Shown here piece by piece: positions 54,255 through 61,580 of a stretch of 64,000 nucleotides of DNA (position 1 is the stretch's first letter; the number at the start of each line of letters is the position of its first letter). Under the pieces are notes generated by a model. It did no database searches and was not told the origin of the DNA. It saw nothing but the letters and a program-made list of their open reading frames with translations. The stretch comes from Planctomycetota bacterium (GTDB lineage: Bacteria; Planctomycetota; UBA1135; GCA-002686595): assembly GCA_028823345.1 (NCBI GenBank), contig JAPKBR010000016.1, positions 1-64,000 on the forward strand, written 5' to 3'. The position numbers were made by a program, and so were the translations under genes.

Positions 54255-54608
54255 GTGGCTAAATTTCAACTGCACCTCTTCACCTGCGTCAACACCCGAG
54301 AGGATGGGGACGCCAGAGGGTGTTGCTCGGCGCGTGGGGCGGGCGAAGTGGCCACGGCTCTCAAGCGCAAGTTGTATGCGCGCGGCTTCAAGCGCGTGGT
54401 GCGCGCCAACAAGTGCCAGTGCCTGGATCAATGTGCCTTTGGCCCTGTGGTGGTGGTCTACCCCGAAGGCGTTTGGTACGGCAAGGTCACTCCGGAGGAT
54501 GTGGATGAGATCATCGAAAAGCACATCGAAGGGGGCGAGGTAGTTGAGCGCCTGGTGATTCCCGAGGACCAACTCACTGGTCTGGATCACGGGACCCAGA
54601 ACTCATGA
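54255..54608 (+). CDS. Thioredoxin-like [2Fe-2S] ferredoxin
   Basis: A 117-residue protein read from GTG 54255 with GGAGG seven bases upstream; a TTG at 54249 is less likely. The Cys pattern of thioredoxin-like [2Fe-2S] ferredoxins is visible: the first Cys in LFTCVN, then CC about 13 residues later, and CQCLDQC followed by FGPVVVVYPEG. The C-terminal helix region (VTPEDVDEIIEKHIEGG) is typical. It sits between the acyl-CoA dehydrogenase and the unknown gene, whose start overlaps its stop by four bases. It may deliver electrons to the dehydrogenase, reductase or an unseen monooxygenase. Confidence 0.88.
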   Translation: MAKFQLHLFTCVNTREDGDARGCCSARGAGEVATALKRKLYARGFKRVVRANKCQCLDQCAFGPVVVVYPEGVWYGKVTPEDVDEIIEKHIEGGEVVERLVIPEDQLTGLDHGTQNS

Positions 54609-55192
54609 GCGCTGCGGATGATTGGCCCTTGGATCCGGGCGCCGGCCTGGGCTGCCTGCTTTGTGGCCCCCCGGGGGACGAGATAGTCGAAGGATTGGCC
54701 ACGGCAGCCCGAGAGAAGGGGTGGAGCGTTTGCCTAGCAACGGATCTGGCAAAGGAAGATCACCGGGAGGCGGGGCGGGAAATCGAAGCTGGCCTCAAGC
54801 GGTTGGCTCAGGTGGAGGGTGCTGGAGCAGATCTTCTCCTGATTGTGGGGGTTGGATCCTCGGGCACCGCCGCCTTTCTGCAGGCTTGCCGTAGCCGCCG
54901 GGTTGGGGCCTTGGCGATCGTCGATGTGCCCCTGATCTTGGATGCTCTCGATGCCCAAAGGCCCGTGCAGCCCCTGGAGATGTTGCTCAACTTGGAAGTG
55001 CCCCTGCTGCGCTTGGAATCCATGGGCCCTTCGGCCCTAGAGCCGGATCACTCGCAGAGGGTAGACCTGCAATTGGACGCTTCCTCACGCGACCACCAAA
55101 GCCACCGCATCCCAAGTGCAGACCTCCGCTCTCCTCTGGTATTCTTTTTACTCGAAGCCTTCCTCTCGACCCACCTCGAAATACTTCCCTGA
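54605..55192 (+). CDS. Unknown protein, possibly degenerate alpha/beta hydrolase
   Basis: 195 residues, with alternating strands and helices (LLIVGVGSSGTAAFLQACRS, VGALAIVDVPLILDALD, LEVPLLRLESMGPSALEPD). The GVGSSG turn could be the nucleophile elbow of a dienelactone-hydrolase-like fold, but a clear Asp-His partner is lacking. The name is therefore tentative. It overlaps the ferredoxin gene by four bases and ends four bases before the pseudokinase, so it is certainly co-translated with the cluster. Its role is not known. Confidence 0.45.
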   Translation: MSAADDWPLDPGAGLGCLLCGPPGDEIVEGLATAAREKGWSVCLATDLAKEDHREAGREIEAGLKRLAQVEGAGADLLLIVGVGSSGTAAFLQACRSRRVGALAIVDVPLILDALDAQRPVQPLEMLLNLEVPLLRLESMGPSALEPDHSQRVDLQLDASSRDHQSHRIPSADLRSPLVFFLLEAFLSTHLEILP

Positions 55193-55195
55193 ACG

Positions 55196-56044
55196 ATGCT
55201 TGAACTGATCGACCTTGTGCCCGGCAAAGAAGTCCTTGGGCAATACACCATCACCAAGCTGCTGCGGGAAAACGGCATCTCCTCCACCTTTGGCCTGCAG
55301 GGGGAGGAAATCCCCGACGGGGCAGAACTGGTCCTGTTTCCAAGTTACCTCTTCGGTAGCGTCGAGGCAGCGACGAAGTTTTCCGAGGAACTCAAGCCTT
55401 GGGTCCATTTTGACTGCTCATCGGTGCGGACATTGAGCCGCATGGAGGTTCAAGGCGATGGGCTCGTGCTGCAAATTGGTGAGCTGGTGCCCGGACCCAG
55501 CCTGCGGGGATTTTTGGCCGAGGGTGAGCTACTCACGAGCGGTGAAGTGCAACTGCTAGGGTTGCGCCTGCTCGATGGGCTTGAAGCCTTGCACGGGGCG
55601 GGCCTTGTGCACGGTGATCTGAAACCCGAAGTAGTCTTCGGTAACGGCGATCCGGAGACCGCCGTGATCATTGACGGCGGAGTAACGCCGAGCCTCTGGT
55701 CCACCCAACATCTTGGTGCTCGAACCCAGTTGGTTGGCACGCCCTTCTACGCACCGATCGAACAATTCAGCGGCGACGCGCCCAGCGCTGGCTCTGACCT
55801 TTACAACTTGGCGACTCTCCTCTATGAAGCTGCCACGGGGCAGTTGCCTTGGAAGGGGTCAGGGTTCATTGAGGTTTTCCAAAGTAAACTCGTGCGGCCC
55901 GAAGAAGGGTCCAAGGCGGCGCGCGCGGTGGACTTGGCCCCGGGCCTCGACCGTCTGTTGTGCTCAGCGCTCGATCCCCAGCGGCGAGAGCGCCCCGCCG
56001 ACGCGGCCGTCTTCCGCGAGCAACTCCGTGCAGCCTTGAGTTGA
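55196..56044 (+). CDS. Protein-kinase-like protein with altered active site (pseudokinase)
   Basis: The 282-residue protein follows the Ser/Thr kinase fold from residue 16. The catalytic loop is HGDLKPEVV (139-147): the HRD Arg is Gly, the Asp141 and Lys143 remain, and the metal-binding Asn is Val. The DFG motif is DGG (160-162). The glycine-rich loop (RENGISSTFGL) is partly lost, and no lysine occupies the VAIK position (AELVLFP). The later GTPFYAPIEQ, SDLYNLATLLYEAATG and DPQRRERP blocks are normal. The protein is probably unable to phosphorylate and may be a binding or allosteric partner. It lies inside the catabolic operon, four bases after the preceding gene and followed by the CoA ligase. 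Confidence 0.8.
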   Translation: MLELIDLVPGKEVLGQYTITKLLRENGISSTFGLQGEEIPDGAELVLFPSYLFGSVEAATKFSEELKPWVHFDCSSVRTLSRMEVQGDGLVLQIGELVPGPSLRGFLAEGELLTSGEVQLLGLRLLDGLEALHGAGLVHGDLKPEVVFGNGDPETAVIIDGGVTPSLWSTQHLGARTQLVGTPFYAPIEQFSGDAPSAGSDLYNLATLLYEAATGQLPWKGSGFIEVFQSKLVRPEEGSKAARAVDLAPGLDRLLCSALDPQRRERPADAAVFREQLRAALS

Positions 56045-56054
56045 GGATTTCCTA

Positions 56055-57617
56055 TTGAGTTCCACCACCCTGAACCTCTGCACCTGGTTTTTGGACCAAA
56101 ATCTGGAAGCGGGGCGGGGCGACAAGGTTGCCCTCCGCTGTCAGGATGAGGCCTGGACCTATGCCCAGTTGAGCGATGGGGCTGCCCGCTGTGCCGGAGC
56201 CCTGCGCAGGCGAGGAGTGCGCCCGGAAGATCGGGTGCTCTTGATCTTGCCTGATGGGGTGGACTTCGTTTACGCCTGGTTTGGCGTCTTACGGGCTGGG
56301 GGCGTCTTCTGCATGGTCAACCCCCTGTTGAATGCCTCTGACTATGCCCATTATCTGCGCTACACCAAGGCGCAGGTGGTGATCTGTGATCAGGGCGTGG
56401 TCGCGGAGTTAGAGCGAGCTATGGAGGGCCTCGAAACCCCACCGAAGTTGCTGGTTTCCGGGGACGATGCTTTGGGTCACGAATCTTTGGATGGAGCCCT
56501 AAAGGCAGAGGACCCCACATCCCCCATGGCCCGCACGGAGCCCACTTCCCCGGATGACCTTGCGGGTTGGTTGTTCACCTCGGGTTCCACCGGCCAGCCA
56601 AAGGCCTGTGTTCACATGCAGCGTGACTTTGCCTTCGCCACCGAGGCTTATGCTTTGGGCGTCGTGGGCTACCAAGAGTCCGATGTCTGTCTATCTGTTC
56701 CCAAATTGTTCTTCGGGTATGCGACGGGCACCAACTTGATGTTCCCCTTCCGGGTGGGAGCCACCGTGGTGCTCTTCTCCGACCGAGCGACACCGGATGA
56801 GATTTTTAAGCAGATCAAGAATCACCGCCCGACTTTCTTGACCAGCGTGCCCACTCTGATCAATGGCATGCTCGATTCACCAGAGTTGGAAGAGGCCGAT
56901 CTGAGTTGTCTGCGGCTTTGTATTTCAGCGGGTGAAGCCCTGCCCCGCCGGGTTTTCGAGCGTTGGCAGGAGCGTACGGGCGTTGAGATCCTCGACGGGA
57001 TTGGTTCAGCAGAGATGTTCCACATCTACATCTCTAATGCGCCGGGTGATGTAACTCTTGGTTCCCTGGGGCGTTTGGTGCCTGGTTACGAGGCCGAGAT
57101 TCTGGCGCCTGATGGGGCTCTCCTTCCAGACGGTGAACCCGGACGCTTGCGCATCCGCGGGGGCTCTACTGCGCTCTGCTATTGGGCCGACAAGGAAAAA
57201 TCACAGGCCACTTTCCAGGGGGACTGGTGCACAACCGCGGACATTTTCCGCCGGGATGGGGAAGGGCGCTTTTGGTACGAAGGCCGGGCAGATGATCTTC
57301 TCAAGGTCAGCGGCATTTGGTGTTCCCCCTTGGAAATCGAAGAGTGCCTGAGGGGGCATGAGGCCGTGAAGGATGTGTGCATCGTGGCGGCCCAGGATGG
57401 GGCGGGCTTGACCAAGCCCCTGGCCTTTGTGGTCCCCGTCGGGGGAGCCGAGGGGGGGCAAACCCTGGCGGCTGAGCTCAAGGGCTTCATCAAGCAGCAT
57501 TTGGCCCCTCACAAGTACCCGCGCTGGTTCGAATGGCGTACAGAGCTGCCGAGAAATGACCGTGGCAAGGTGGCTCGCCGAGTCTTGGCGGCAGAAGCTG
57601 CGGAACTGAAGTTGTGA
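56055..57617 (+). CDS. Benzoate-CoA ligase family enzyme
   Basis: This AMP-forming ligase activates an aromatic or aryl acid with CoA. The start is TTG 56055, ten bases after the pseudokinase stop, giving 520 residues. Motifs: the P-loop FTSGSTGQPKACVH, the stretch LFFGYATGTNLMFPF and ILDGIGSAEMFHIYISN, both characteristic of the benzoate/2-aminobenzoate-CoA ligase group. FWYEGRADDLLKVSGIW and the C-terminal catalytic Lys in RNDRGKVARR follow. The substrate within the aromatic acids cannot be decided by eye. It is the entry enzyme of the cluster by role. Confidence 0.88.
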   Translation: MSSTTLNLCTWFLDQNLEAGRGDKVALRCQDEAWTYAQLSDGAARCAGALRRRGVRPEDRVLLILPDGVDFVYAWFGVLRAGGVFCMVNPLLNASDYAHYLRYTKAQVVICDQGVVAELERAMEGLETPPKLLVSGDDALGHESLDGALKAEDPTSPMARTEPTSPDDLAGWLFTSGSTGQPKACVHMQRDFAFATEAYALGVVGYQESDVCLSVPKLFFGYATGTNLMFPFRVGATVVLFSDRATPDEIFKQIKNHRPTFLTSVPTLINGMLDSPELEEADLSCLRLCISAGEALPRRVFERWQERTGVEILDGIGSAEMFHIYISNAPGDVTLGSLGRLVPGYEAEILAPDGALLPDGEPGRLRIRGGSTALCYWADKEKSQATFQGDWCTTADIFRRDGEGRFWYEGRADDLLKVSGIWCSPLEIEECLRGHEAVKDVCIVAAQDGAGLTKPLAFVVPVGGAEGGQTLAAELKGFIKQHLAPHKYPRWFEWRTELPRNDRGKVARRVLAAEAAELKL

Positions 57618-57647
57618 TCGGTTCCATTCGGTGGGGCGTGGGGTACC

Positions 57648-58424
57648 ATGCCATTGAAAATGGACATCGCCCGTAGCACATGGAAGGAACTGGCCTCGGT
57701 CATGGGGCCCGAATCAGTTTTTCTGCTGCCCATCGGCAGCACCGAACCTCATGGTCCCCACCTGGCCTTGGACACGGATGTGACCATCGCTGTGGCACAG
57801 GCGCGACTGAGTGCCGAGGTCCTAGAGGATGCCGGTATCAAGGCGGTGGTCCTGCCCGCTTTACCCTATGGGGTGACGCGCTTTGCGGGGGATTTCCCCG
57901 GGGCCATATCCCTCAGGCCTGGAACTCTTTGGGCTTTGATCGAGGATTTGATACTGACCCTGGAGGAGGCCGGTGTGCGACGCATCGTGCTGTGCAACGC
58001 CCACCTTGAGCCCGAGCACATTGAAGTGATCCGCGGAGTTGCTCTGGATCACTCGGAGCTCACGCCGACCAAGGCTCATGCTATCTTTCCCGATCACACT
58101 CGACGTAAGCCCGCCGCCCTGCTGTCCAAGGAATTTCAAAGCGGCGAGTGTCACGCGGGCGAATATGAAACCTCGATCGTTCAGGCGGTGGATCCGGAAG
58201 CCGTGCGCGAGAGTGCTCGCCAGGCTTTGCCAGCTGTAGAGATCGGATTGATCAAAGGCATAGCCGAGGGCAAGACGACCTTTGCTGAAATGGGTGCCGA
58301 AGAGTGTTACTGCGGAGACCCTGCCGCCGCAACCGCTGCCCACGGAGAAGAGCAACTCAATGTCCTCGCGACCATCGTCATCGATGCCTGTCGCGCCGCC
58401 TGGCCGACACTCTTTTCATCATGA
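57648..58424 (+). CDS. Creatininase-family amidohydrolase
   Basis: The 258-residue protein has the family metal blocks IGSTEPHGPHLALDTDVTI (Glu, His, Asp), CNAHLEPEH and SGECHAGEYETS. Members hydrolyse cyclic or linear amides such as creatinine, and relatives act in nitrogen-containing ring pathways. The start follows the ligase by 30 bases, and its stop overlaps the thioesterase ATG by four bases. Its presence is consistent with an amino- or amide-bearing substrate for the whole cluster. Exact substrate unknown. Confidence 0.85.
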   Translation: MPLKMDIARSTWKELASVMGPESVFLLPIGSTEPHGPHLALDTDVTIAVAQARLSAEVLEDAGIKAVVLPALPYGVTRFAGDFPGAISLRPGTLWALIEDLILTLEEAGVRRIVLCNAHLEPEHIEVIRGVALDHSELTPTKAHAIFPDHTRRKPAALLSKEFQSGECHAGEYETSIVQAVDPEAVRESARQALPAVEIGLIKGIAEGKTTFAEMGAEECYCGDPAAATAAHGEEQLNVLATIVIDACRAAWPTLFSS

Positions 58425-58840
58425 GCGCCTACAGCACCGTTCTTCAAGTCCGCTTCGGCCACGTGGACCCAGCGGGGATCGCTTACTTTCCTCGCATCTA
58501 TGATTATCTACACGACGTGTTCGAGAGTCTTTGGGAAGAGCACGTAGGCCAGCGTTATTACCATCTTTTGCTGGAGCGCCGTGTGGGGTTTCCGCTGGTG
58601 CACAGCGAGGTAGAGTTCAAGAAACCCCTTCGTTTTGGTGATCGCCCAGTGGTTTCAGTGACTTGTTCCAAGCTGGGCAATTCAAGCATGACTCTGCGGT
58701 ATCGCTTTAGTCTGGGGGATGAGCACGTCTTGGAGGCACGCATGACCACGGTCTGTACCAGCCTCGATGATATGAAGCCCATGCCGATCCCCGAGGATTT
58801 CAGAAAGAGGTTCGAAGATCTATTGGAGACCGAAGCCTAA
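58421..58840 (+). CDS. 4-hydroxybenzoyl-CoA-thioesterase-type acyl-CoA thioesterase
   Basis: A hotdog-fold thioesterase of 139 residues from ATG 58421. The active-site stretch FGHVDPAGIAYFPRIYDYLHD carries the conserved Asp of the 4-hydroxybenzoyl-CoA thioesterase type, followed by PLVHSEVEFKKPLRFGD. It releases CoA from an acyl or aryl intermediate, useful when CoA is trapped. Its stop and the metF ATG share one base, making metF the next translated gene. Confidence 0.92.
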   Translation: MSAYSTVLQVRFGHVDPAGIAYFPRIYDYLHDVFESLWEEHVGQRYYHLLLERRVGFPLVHSEVEFKKPLRFGDRPVVSVTCSKLGNSSMTLRYRFSLGDEHVLEARMTTVCTSLDDMKPMPIPEDFRKRFEDLLETEA

Positions 58841-59709
58841 TGACGCGGATCATTGATCGTTTTGGCACCGGGTCTCCGGTCTTTAGTTTTGAGTTCTTCC
58901 CCCCCAAGAGTGACGAGGGGGCCGAGGCTTTGATGGCTACGGTTTTGGACCTGCAGGAGGCGGTGAACCCAGACTATGTTTCGGTCACCTATGGCGCCGG
59001 TGGAACGACTCGCGAGCGAACCCAACAGGTGGTTTCACGGATTCAGAACCAGATTGGTCTGCCCGCCATGGCGCACTTGACCTGCGTGGCAGCAACAGTG
59101 GGGGAGATCGACGAGGTGGTCAACCGCCTAGTCGCGGATGGTATCGAGAACATCTTGGCCCTGCGTGGGGATCCACCCAAGGACCAGGAGAATTTCCAGG
59201 CACCCGAAGGGGGGTTCGCCCATGCGTCCGAATTGATCGCGCACCTCGCCCGGCGTAAGGAACTCTGCATTGGTGCCGCCGCCTATCCCGAAGGCCACCC
59301 GGAGTCTGCCGATGCGCAAGAGGATCTGCGTTGGACGATTCACAAGGTCGAGCAGGGCGCGTCGTTCCTGGTGACCCAGATGATCTTCGACAACGAGCAC
59401 TACTTTCGTTTCACCGAACGGCTGCGGGGCTGCGGCGTGCACGTGCCTGTGGTGCCGGGGATCATGCCGATCACCAATGTGGCCCAGATTGACCGCTTCA
59501 CCAAGATGTGTGGGGTCGAGATTCCCAGCTCCCTGTCCAAACGCATGCACGGCTACCAAGATGACCCGGCCTCGGTGATGGCGATTGGTATTGAGCATGC
59601 CATCGAGCAGTGCCGGGACCTGCTGGCCCGAGGGGCTCCGGGCCTTCACTTCTACACCCTCAACCGCTCTCTGGCCACCCGCGGCGTTCTGGCAGCCCTG
59701 AAAGGCTGA
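58840..59709 (+). CDS. metF: Methylenetetrahydrofolate reductase
   Basis: MetF reduces 5,10-methylene- to 5-methyl-tetrahydrofolate with FAD. The 289-residue TIM barrel begins FSFEFFPPKSDEGAEAL and shows DYVSVTYGAGGTTRERT, MAHLTCVAAT, ILALRGDPPKD, FLVTQMIFDN and VPGIMPITN, ending with GLHFYTLNRSLAT. All family blocks are intact. It overlaps the thioesterase stop by one base but is functionally unrelated to the aromatic cluster; co-expression may be fortuitous. Confidence 0.97.
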   Translation: MTRIIDRFGTGSPVFSFEFFPPKSDEGAEALMATVLDLQEAVNPDYVSVTYGAGGTTRERTQQVVSRIQNQIGLPAMAHLTCVAATVGEIDEVVNRLVADGIENILALRGDPPKDQENFQAPEGGFAHASELIAHLARRKELCIGAAAYPEGHPESADAQEDLRWTIHKVEQGASFLVTQMIFDNEHYFRFTERLRGCGVHVPVVPGIMPITNVAQIDRFTKMCGVEIPSSLSKRMHGYQDDPASVMAIGIEHAIEQCRDLLARGAPGLHFYTLNRSLATRGVLAALKG

Positions 59710-59722
59710 GCGGGAGCCCACG

Positions 59723-59816
59723 GGACCGTTCCGGGTCGGTTACGCTGTTGGACCTCTTGGGGCACAATGGGTCCCAGAGGGCCCCTGATCGAGGGCTCAG
59801 GCGGGTGGAACGGTCC
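59723..59816 (+). ncRNA. Structured leader or terminator candidate
   Basis: A perfect 10-bp outer stem GGACCGTTCC (59723-59732) with GGAACGGTCC (59807-59816) encloses two smaller hairpins: CCTCTTGGG (59753-59761) with CCCAGAGG (59773-59780, one bulge), and GCCCCT (59781-59786) with AGGGC (59792-59796, one bulge). The folded shape would be a three-way junction. It lies in the 168-base gap between metF and the phosphatase-cytochrome lipoprotein. I know no riboswitch family with this layout, and a plain terminator is possible. Confidence 0.4.
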
Positions 59817-59877
59817 TTGCAATAGGGCCGCTAAGCCCATTGCTGACCCTGCCCAGCCGCTCTCTGCCATTTCTCCT

Positions 59878-60861
59878 ATGAATTTCACCCCCCGCCACCT
59901 GGTTCTCGTTCTCGCCCTCGCCGCATGCCACGGGCGGCAGGTGCTGGAGGCCACTCCTGGTGTCGAGCTGGATGGAACCGCCTACGAGGCCGCGGGGCAG
60001 GTGCTCCTGCAGGAACGCCCGGCCCTAGACCACGAGGACTTGCACAATGTGTTTAAGCTCTCGCCCTCGATCATCTCCGGCGGGGAGCCTGATTCTGAGG
60101 AGGCTTTTGAGCGCATTGCGAGCTGGGGCGTAAAGACAATCTTGTCGGTGGACGGGAAAGCACCCTTGGTGGAAGCCGCGGCACAACTCGGCATGCGTTA
60201 TGTGCACGTGCCCATCCAGTACAACGGTATTACCGAAGACGAATTGCTGCGCATGGCCAAGACTTTCCGCGAGTTGCCTGGTCCATTTTATGTGCACTGC
60301 TTTCACGGCAAGCATCGGGGTCCGGCCGCGGCAGCAGTGGGGCGTTTGGTTTTGGATCATGCCTCCCGCGAACAAGTGCTTGGGGAGATGCGCCAGTGGA
60401 TGGGGACTTCTCCCGCCTACGAAGGTCTTTATGCCACCATCGCCAGTACGGGTATGCCCGAGATCGCACAGAGCGAAACTTGCGATTGGAATTTCACACC
60501 GTCAGTTGGAGTCGCTGGCATGAAGGAGGCGATGGTCATGGCGACCCGCGCCTTTGATAACTTGAACGCCCTCAAGAGCAACTCTTGGGTGGTGGATCCC
60601 ACCCACCCGGATTTGGTTCCCGAACAAGAAGCCCTGCGCTTGGCCGAGATCTTTCGGCGCTCCCAGAAAGGGGATGATATGCGTGCACGTCCTGCGGATT
60701 TCCGGGCCCGTTACGAGGCTCTTGTCCCCGCCGCAGAAGAGCTCGCCGCCCTGGTGAGTCGCGCGCGAACAGGGGATGGGCCGGCCCTTGAAAAAGCAGC
60801 AGGTTTGATGTCGCGCATCGAGGGCTCCTGCAAGGCTTGTCACCAGCGCTGGCGGAACTGA
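59878..60861 (+). CDS. Lipoprotein fusing a Cys-based phosphatase to a C-terminal CxxCH heme domain
   Basis: The 327-residue protein starts at ATG 59878, preceded by a short Pro-rich gap; the open frame continues further upstream but without homology. A signal ending in LALAAC (lipid-modified Cys17) indicates a lipoprotein. The first domain (about 45-200) resembles a dual-specificity phosphatase: VHCFHGKHRG (140-148) is the CX5R loop with Cys141 and Arg147. The C-terminal helical part ends in CKACHQRW (Cys318, Cys321, His322), the heme motif and position used by cytochrome c'. Heme-linked phosphatase activity is not known to me, so this may be a redox-responsive enzyme. Confidence 0.75.
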   Translation: MNFTPRHLVLVLALAACHGRQVLEATPGVELDGTAYEAAGQVLLQERPALDHEDLHNVFKLSPSIISGGEPDSEEAFERIASWGVKTILSVDGKAPLVEAAAQLGMRYVHVPIQYNGITEDELLRMAKTFRELPGPFYVHCFHGKHRGPAAAAVGRLVLDHASREQVLGEMRQWMGTSPAYEGLYATIASTGMPEIAQSETCDWNFTPSVGVAGMKEAMVMATRAFDNLNALKSNSWVVDPTHPDLVPEQEALRLAEIFRRSQKGDDMRARPADFRARYEALVPAAEELAALVSRARTGDGPALEKAAGLMSRIEGSCKACHQRWRN

Positions 60862-60899
60862 TTGGCGGGCGAGAGGAGTCTTTAGCTGGATTTGTGCAG

Positions 60900-61574
60900 A
60901 TGCGGGCACGGGAGTTCGCAGCCTGCTACCATGCTCGCACTGTGATTCCCATTTCCCCACGATTCCGCGACGCTATCAACCGGGCGCTCTTTCTTCACCG
61001 AGGCCAAAAACGCAAGAAGACCAAGGAGGAGCGTGCCCGCGGGGATGCTGAGGTGCCCTACGCGGCGCACCTGTTCAGCGTGGCAGCCCTGGCCATGGAA
61101 CACGGGGCCGACGAGGACGAGACGATCGCAGCATTCCTGCACGATGCTGCCGAGGACCAAGGCGGAGAAGAACTGCTGGCGGAGCTCGAAGATGTCTACG
61201 GGTCCCGCGTGGCAACGATCATCAGGGGTTGTTCTGATTCCCTCACCGCCCCGAGCGAGGGGCGCGGTGAGTGGCGCGCCCGCAAGGACCGCTTCATCGA
61301 ATTTGTCCGCACCGATGCGGACCCCTCTGTGCTGCTCGTGGTGGCTTGCGACAAGGTTCACAATGCCCGCTCGGTGGTCACGGACTTGGCGCGCTTTGGT
61401 CCAGGGATCTTTGCCCGCTTCAGCAGCGGGCAAGAGGGGACCCTGTGGTATTACCGGGCGATCCTCACGGCCTTACGCTCGCGTGAAGCGGACATGAGAA
61501 CGGACCTTCAACGTCTGCTGCTGGACGATCTGGAGAGGATCATTGACCGCATGGAGCGCTTTGCTGCTGAGTGA
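60900..61574 (+). CDS. HD-domain phosphohydrolase (RelA/SpoT-like hydrolase type)
   Basis: The metal residues of the HD domain are visible: His in PYAAHLFSVAAL, the HD pair in AAFLHDAAED, and Asp in VVACDKVHNARS. The protein resembles small ppGpp-hydrolase-like HD domains, with no synthetase domain. The start is uncertain: ATG 60900, GTG 60942 and TTG 60837 are in frame. I chose 60900 because it avoids overlap with the upstream stop. The conserved region begins at SPRFRDAINRALFLH, so either 60900 or 60942 is compatible. The gene converges on the beta-propeller gene with a six-base gap. Confidence 0.75.
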   Translation: MRAREFAACYHARTVIPISPRFRDAINRALFLHRGQKRKKTKEERARGDAEVPYAAHLFSVAALAMEHGADEDETIAAFLHDAAEDQGGEELLAELEDVYGSRVATIIRGCSDSLTAPSEGRGEWRARKDRFIEFVRTDADPSVLLVVACDKVHNARSVVTDLARFGPGIFARFSSGQEGTLWYYRAILTALRSREADMRTDLQRLLLDDLERIIDRMERFAAE

Positions 61575-61580
61575 TGGGGA

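Noticed and set aside
59767-59877. Upstream extension of the phosphatase-cytochrome frame
   Set aside because: It would cross the structured element and destroy the lipoprotein signal at its natural N-terminus.
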